Of a stretch of DNA of 7,180 nucleotides, positions 5,036 through 7,180 are shown piece by piece; the first letter of the stretch is position 1; every line of letters begins with the position of its first letter. The stretch covers positions 1-7,180 of the forward strand of contig CAAGAB010000051.1 in assembly GCA_900767685.1 (NCBI GenBank), written 5' to 3'. The notes below the pieces were generated by a model. That model had not been told where the DNA came from and searched no databases. It saw nothing but the letters and a program-made list of their open reading frames with translations. Position numbers and translations under genes: made by a program. Source of the DNA: an uncultured Coprococcus sp. (GTDB taxonomy: Bacteria > Bacillota_A > Clostridia > Lachnospirales > Lachnospiraceae).

Positions 5036-6613
5036 ATGTCAAATATGTTTTGTTTTCAGTGTCAGCAGACCGCCGGAAATTCCGGCTGTATCAATACCGG
5101 AGTATGCGGCAAACAGCCATCCACATCTAATCTACAGGACGAGCTTGTGTGTGAGCTTATAAGACTTGCAGAGCTCTCAAAAAAAGAGAATAAACACAGC
5201 GCAGCCGCCGATAGGCTTATAATAGACGGTCTTTTCACAACACTGACAAATGTCAAATTTGACGACAATGCAATAAAAGAATTTATGGGAATGGTCAGAA
5301 ACGAGCAGAACAAGATCAGCAGATCCGAGGCAGAAAAGATACAGGTGATCGACCTCTGGGATGGCGACACAGATATAGTATCCTTACGTTCCACCCTGCT
5401 GTTTGGACTCAAAGGGATGGCGGCATACGCCCATCATGCCATGAATCTCGGATACACAGATAACGAGGTTCTGAAGTGGTTCTACAAAGGACTCTGTGAG
5501 GTGAACATGGAGCACAGCGTCACCGAATGGATAGAACTCATCATGGAATTTGGCCAAGTCAATTTCAAATGCATGGAACTGCTGGACAAAGCCAACACTG
5601 AATCATTTGGCAATCCTGTGCCTACGAGAGTAAATGTTGACATCAAAAAAGGGCCATTTATCGTGGTCTCCGGTCACGACCTGAACGACCTGTCACAGCT
5701 CCTTGAGCAGACTGAAAAGACAGGAGTAAATGTATATACCCACTGCGAGATGCTGCCTGCACATGGCTATCCGGAGCTCAACAAATATCATCACCTGGCG
5801 GGCAACTTTGGAACTGCTTGGCAGAGCCAGCAGACGGAATTTGAAAATATTCCCGCACCGGTGCTTTTTACAACCAACTGTCTCATGCCGCCAAGGCCGA
5901 GCTACAAAGACAGGATCTACACCACATCAGTCGTGGGGTATGATGGCATGATTCATATCACGGGGACAAGGGCAGGGAAGAAAGACTTTACCCCACTGAT
6001 CAAGCATGCCATAAAGCTCGGCGGCTATGAACACGACAGGAGCATGAGCGGCATAAACGGCGGTCATATGCTGACAACCGGATTTGGACACAGCGCGGTT
6101 CTGTCACAGGCCGGTAAGATCATAGACGCCATCAAGGCAGGACATGTCAAGCACATTTTCCTCGTTGGCGGCTGTGACGGCGCACATCCGGGACGCAACT
6201 ATTACACAGAATTCGTAAAGCAGACTCCGATGGACACCCTTGTTCTGACCCTCGCCTGCGGCAAATACCGTTTCAACGACCTCGACCTCGGCGAAATCGA
6301 CGGGATTCCAAGAATTCTCGACATGGGACAGTGCAACGATTCCTACAGTGCTATCAAGGTTGCCCTGGCTCTGGCCGATGCATTTAATTGCAGCATAAAC
6401 GATCTCCCACTCACCCTTGTGCTGTCATGGTACGAACAGAAAGCCGTATGCATTCTCCTCACCCTGCTGTCGCTGGGCGTGCGCAACATGTATATAGGGC
6501 CAACTCTTCCGGCGTTCATGTCTGAGACCGTAATTAAATATCTGGTGGAAAATTATAAGCTAAACCCGATCACTGCTCCTGAGCAGGATATGGATGCGAT
6601 ACTGAAAAGGTAG
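5036..6613 (+). CDS. hcp: Hybrid cluster protein (hydroxylamine reductase), class I
   Basis: This 525-residue cytoplasmic iron-sulfur enzyme shows hydroxylamine reductase activity in studied relatives, and its physiological role is thought to be nitric oxide or nitrosative stress defence. The N-terminal motif C6-x2-C9-x8-C18-x5-C24 binds a [4Fe-4S] cluster, as in strict anaerobes. The expected ligands of the hybrid 4Fe-2O-2S cluster are all present: H214 (SGHDLND), E238 (EMLPAHGYP), C282 (TTNCLMPP), C380 (GGCDGAHPGRNYY, the persulfide cysteine), C408 (LACGKYRF), C433 (GQCNDSY) and E467 with K469 (WYEQKAV). The length is close to the roughly 550 residues of Desulfovibrio Hcp, so it is intact. 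The ATG is preceded by AGGAGGT (5020-5026) at 9-nt spacing. It appears to be a single-gene transcript: no hcr reductase or CRP/FNR-type regulator gene adjoins it, so electrons must come from elsewhere. It is divergent from the DUF3137-lemA operon. Confidence 0.97.
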   Translation: MSNMFCFQCQQTAGNSGCINTGVCGKQPSTSNLQDELVCELIRLAELSKKENKHSAAADRLIIDGLFTTLTNVKFDDNAIKEFMGMVRNEQNKISRSEAEKIQVIDLWDGDTDIVSLRSTLLFGLKGMAAYAHHAMNLGYTDNEVLKWFYKGLCEVNMEHSVTEWIELIMEFGQVNFKCMELLDKANTESFGNPVPTRVNVDIKKGPFIVVSGHDLNDLSQLLEQTEKTGVNVYTHCEMLPAHGYPELNKYHHLAGNFGTAWQSQQTEFENIPAPVLFTTNCLMPPRPSYKDRIYTTSVVGYDGMIHITGTRAGKKDFTPLIKHAIKLGGYEHDRSMSGINGGHMLTTGFGHSAVLSQAGKIIDAIKAGHVKHIFLVGGCDGAHPGRNYYTEFVKQTPMDTLVLTLACGKYRFNDLDLGEIDGIPRILDMGQCNDSYSAIKVALALADAFNCSINDLPLTLVLSWYEQKAVCILLTLLSLGVRNMYIGPTLPAFMSETVIKYLVENYKLNPITAPEQDMDAILKR

Positions 6614-6615
6614 AT

Positions 6616-6636
6616 GGGGACGGAGCGCTCCGGTAC
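6616..6636. repeat. GGGGACGGAG repeat with 12-bp palindrome, directly after hcp
   Basis: Two bases after the hcp stop codon begins GGGGACGGAG, identical to the head of the palindrome at 6744. It continues into the perfect 12-bp palindrome CGGAGCGCTCCG (6621-6632), and a TTTT occurs a few bases later. The palindrome has no room for a loop, so it is a weak terminator at best. It looks like a partial copy of the repeat family at 6671-6774. Confidence 0.55.
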
Positions 6637-6670
6637 TTTTCATGCCGATTTTACGCATAATTCCACAAGT

Positions 6671-6774
6671 TCCCCCAAAGGGGACAGGTACCTCCGTCCC
6701 CCTTGGCACGTATATCCGCCATTTTTCGCCTATATCGCAGCTTGGGGACGGAGGTGCCTGACCCCTCCGTCCCC
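6671..6774. repeat. Cluster of GGGGAC/GTCCCC palindromic repeats (REP-like)
   Basis: Two palindromes lie in opposite orientation between the convergent genes hcp and 6797. The left one has GGGGAC (6680-6685) pairing with GTCCCC (6696-6701) around AGGTACCTCC. The right one has an 11-bp perfect stem, GGGGACGGAGG with CCTCCGTCCCC (6744-6754 with 6764-6774), and a 9-nt loop. The two also form a larger inverted repeat (6682-6701 with 6744-6763, 18 of 20 matches), and TCCCC at 6671-6675 can pair with GGGGA at 6680-6684 as an alternative. No T-run follows any stem, so classic intrinsic terminators are not supported. Repeated GC-rich intergenic palindromes of this kind resemble REP elements. Confidence 0.75.
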
Positions 6775-6796
6775 CTGACTCGCAAATCAACCATTC

Positions 6797-7156
6797 TTAG
6801 TCGACAATTTCGTCTAATTCCCGCTTAACCTTCTCAAGCTCTTCCTTATAGTCTGCCAGATGTCTCTTCTCCTGCTTTATCCTATAAACATAATTGCTGG
6901 TATCCTGGGAAGTTCCTTTCTCCTCCTGACGACAGTGAACGTACATAGGTATCTCTTTTGCAGCTATCTTTTTCTCGGACTCAGAGATCAAATTCTCTGT
7001 ATCCCGGATTTTCGCCATGAGCTGCTCCATGCGATACTCATCACCTATTTCTTCATTTAATTTTTCCTGCGATACCGACAAATGCATAAAGCCCACTCTT
7101 TCTACTACAATATATTTATGGTTAATATCCCTTACAGCCAGTAAGGAATTATCCAT
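6797..7156 (-). CDS. Coiled-coil protein of unknown function, possibly partial
   Basis: I do not recognise this protein. From the ATG at 7156 it has 119 residues with a short N-terminal beta-like segment (HKYIVVERVGFMHLSV, about 13-28). Two long charged helices follow, about 29-67 and 85-118, the second ending KEELEKVKRELDEIVD. They are joined by a linker with one cysteine (C75) and a GTSQDTS segment, which suggests an antiparallel helical hairpin. No signal peptide or membrane span is seen. The start is uncertain: no ribosome binding site precedes the ATG, and the eight codons from it to the window edge contain no stop, so the gene may begin further right. Its stop is TAA at 6797-6799, convergent with hcp across the palindrome cluster. 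The ordered helical pattern makes a real gene likely. Confidence 0.65.
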   Translation of the reverse strand: MDNSLLAVRDINHKYIVVERVGFMHLSVSQEKLNEEIGDEYRMEQLMAKIRDTENLISESEKKIAAKEIPMYVHCRQEEKGTSQDTSNYVYRIKQEKRHLADYKEELEKVKRELDEIVD

Positions 7157-7180
7157 CTTGTTGCTTAAGCTGTATAATGA

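Noticed and set aside
6744..6774. Intrinsic terminator of hcp
   Set aside because: The 11-bp GC-rich stem is strong but no T-run follows on either strand, and it lies 130 bp past the stop codon, so it is listed as a repeat.
6560..6790. Minus-strand reading frame across the end of hcp and the palindromes
   Set aside because: It runs through the hcp 3' end and repeat DNA and gives a low-complexity product without a ribosome binding site.

Overview
The window most resembles a chromosomal segment of an anaerobic, low-to-moderate GC Gram-positive bacterium of the class Clostridia, probably Lachnospiraceae. The grounds are strong AGGAGG-type ribosome binding sites, TTGACA/TATAAT-type promoters, a short YtrA-type GntR regulator, a class I ([4Fe-4S]) hybrid cluster protein, a LemA/DUF3137 gene pair, a tRNA without an encoded CCA end, and GGGGAC/GTCCCC palindromic repeats between genes. 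The family placement is inference; no rRNA or other phylogenetic marker is present.

Layout. On the minus strand, 108-464 encodes a YtrA-subfamily GntR repressor. It has a near-consensus promoter (TTGACA, 17 bp, TACTAT) overlapped by a perfect 7+7 bp inverted repeat, which suggests autorepression. The usual partner of such regulators, an ABC transporter, would lie beyond the left edge. The 500 bp behind it (468-978) has no gene but holds three palindromic or repeated elements: a 9-bp hairpin, a pair of GGGG/CCCC repeats, and a 103-bp nested palindrome. The minus-strand gene at 979-2151 encodes a GT4 glycosyltransferase that resembles the diacylglycerol glucosyltransferases of Firmicutes, so it probably acts in membrane glycolipid or lipoteichoic acid anchor synthesis.

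Between this gene and a plus-strand tRNA-Pro(CGG) at 2635-2708 is an AT-rich spacer. It holds a three-copy repeat, a duplicated block with four TTG(A/G)CAATTTAT units, and the tRNA promoter. Next comes a minus-strand two-gene operon: a DUF3137 membrane protein (3346-4794, start corrected to an internal ATG) followed by a LemA family protein (2741-3301). These two families are often neighbours and both are poorly understood.

Divergent from that operon is hcp (5036-6613), a hybrid cluster protein with all expected Fe-S ligands, probably handling NO or hydroxylamine stress in an anaerobe. A 183-bp gap rich in GGGGAC/GTCCCC palindromes follows, then a minus-strand coiled-coil protein of unknown function (6797-7156) whose reading frame stays open to the right edge.

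The genes do not form one pathway; this reads as ordinary core genome. No phage, CRISPR, toxin-antitoxin or defence system is visible. The least explained parts are the LemA/DUF3137 pair, the repeat elements, and the coiled-coil protein.
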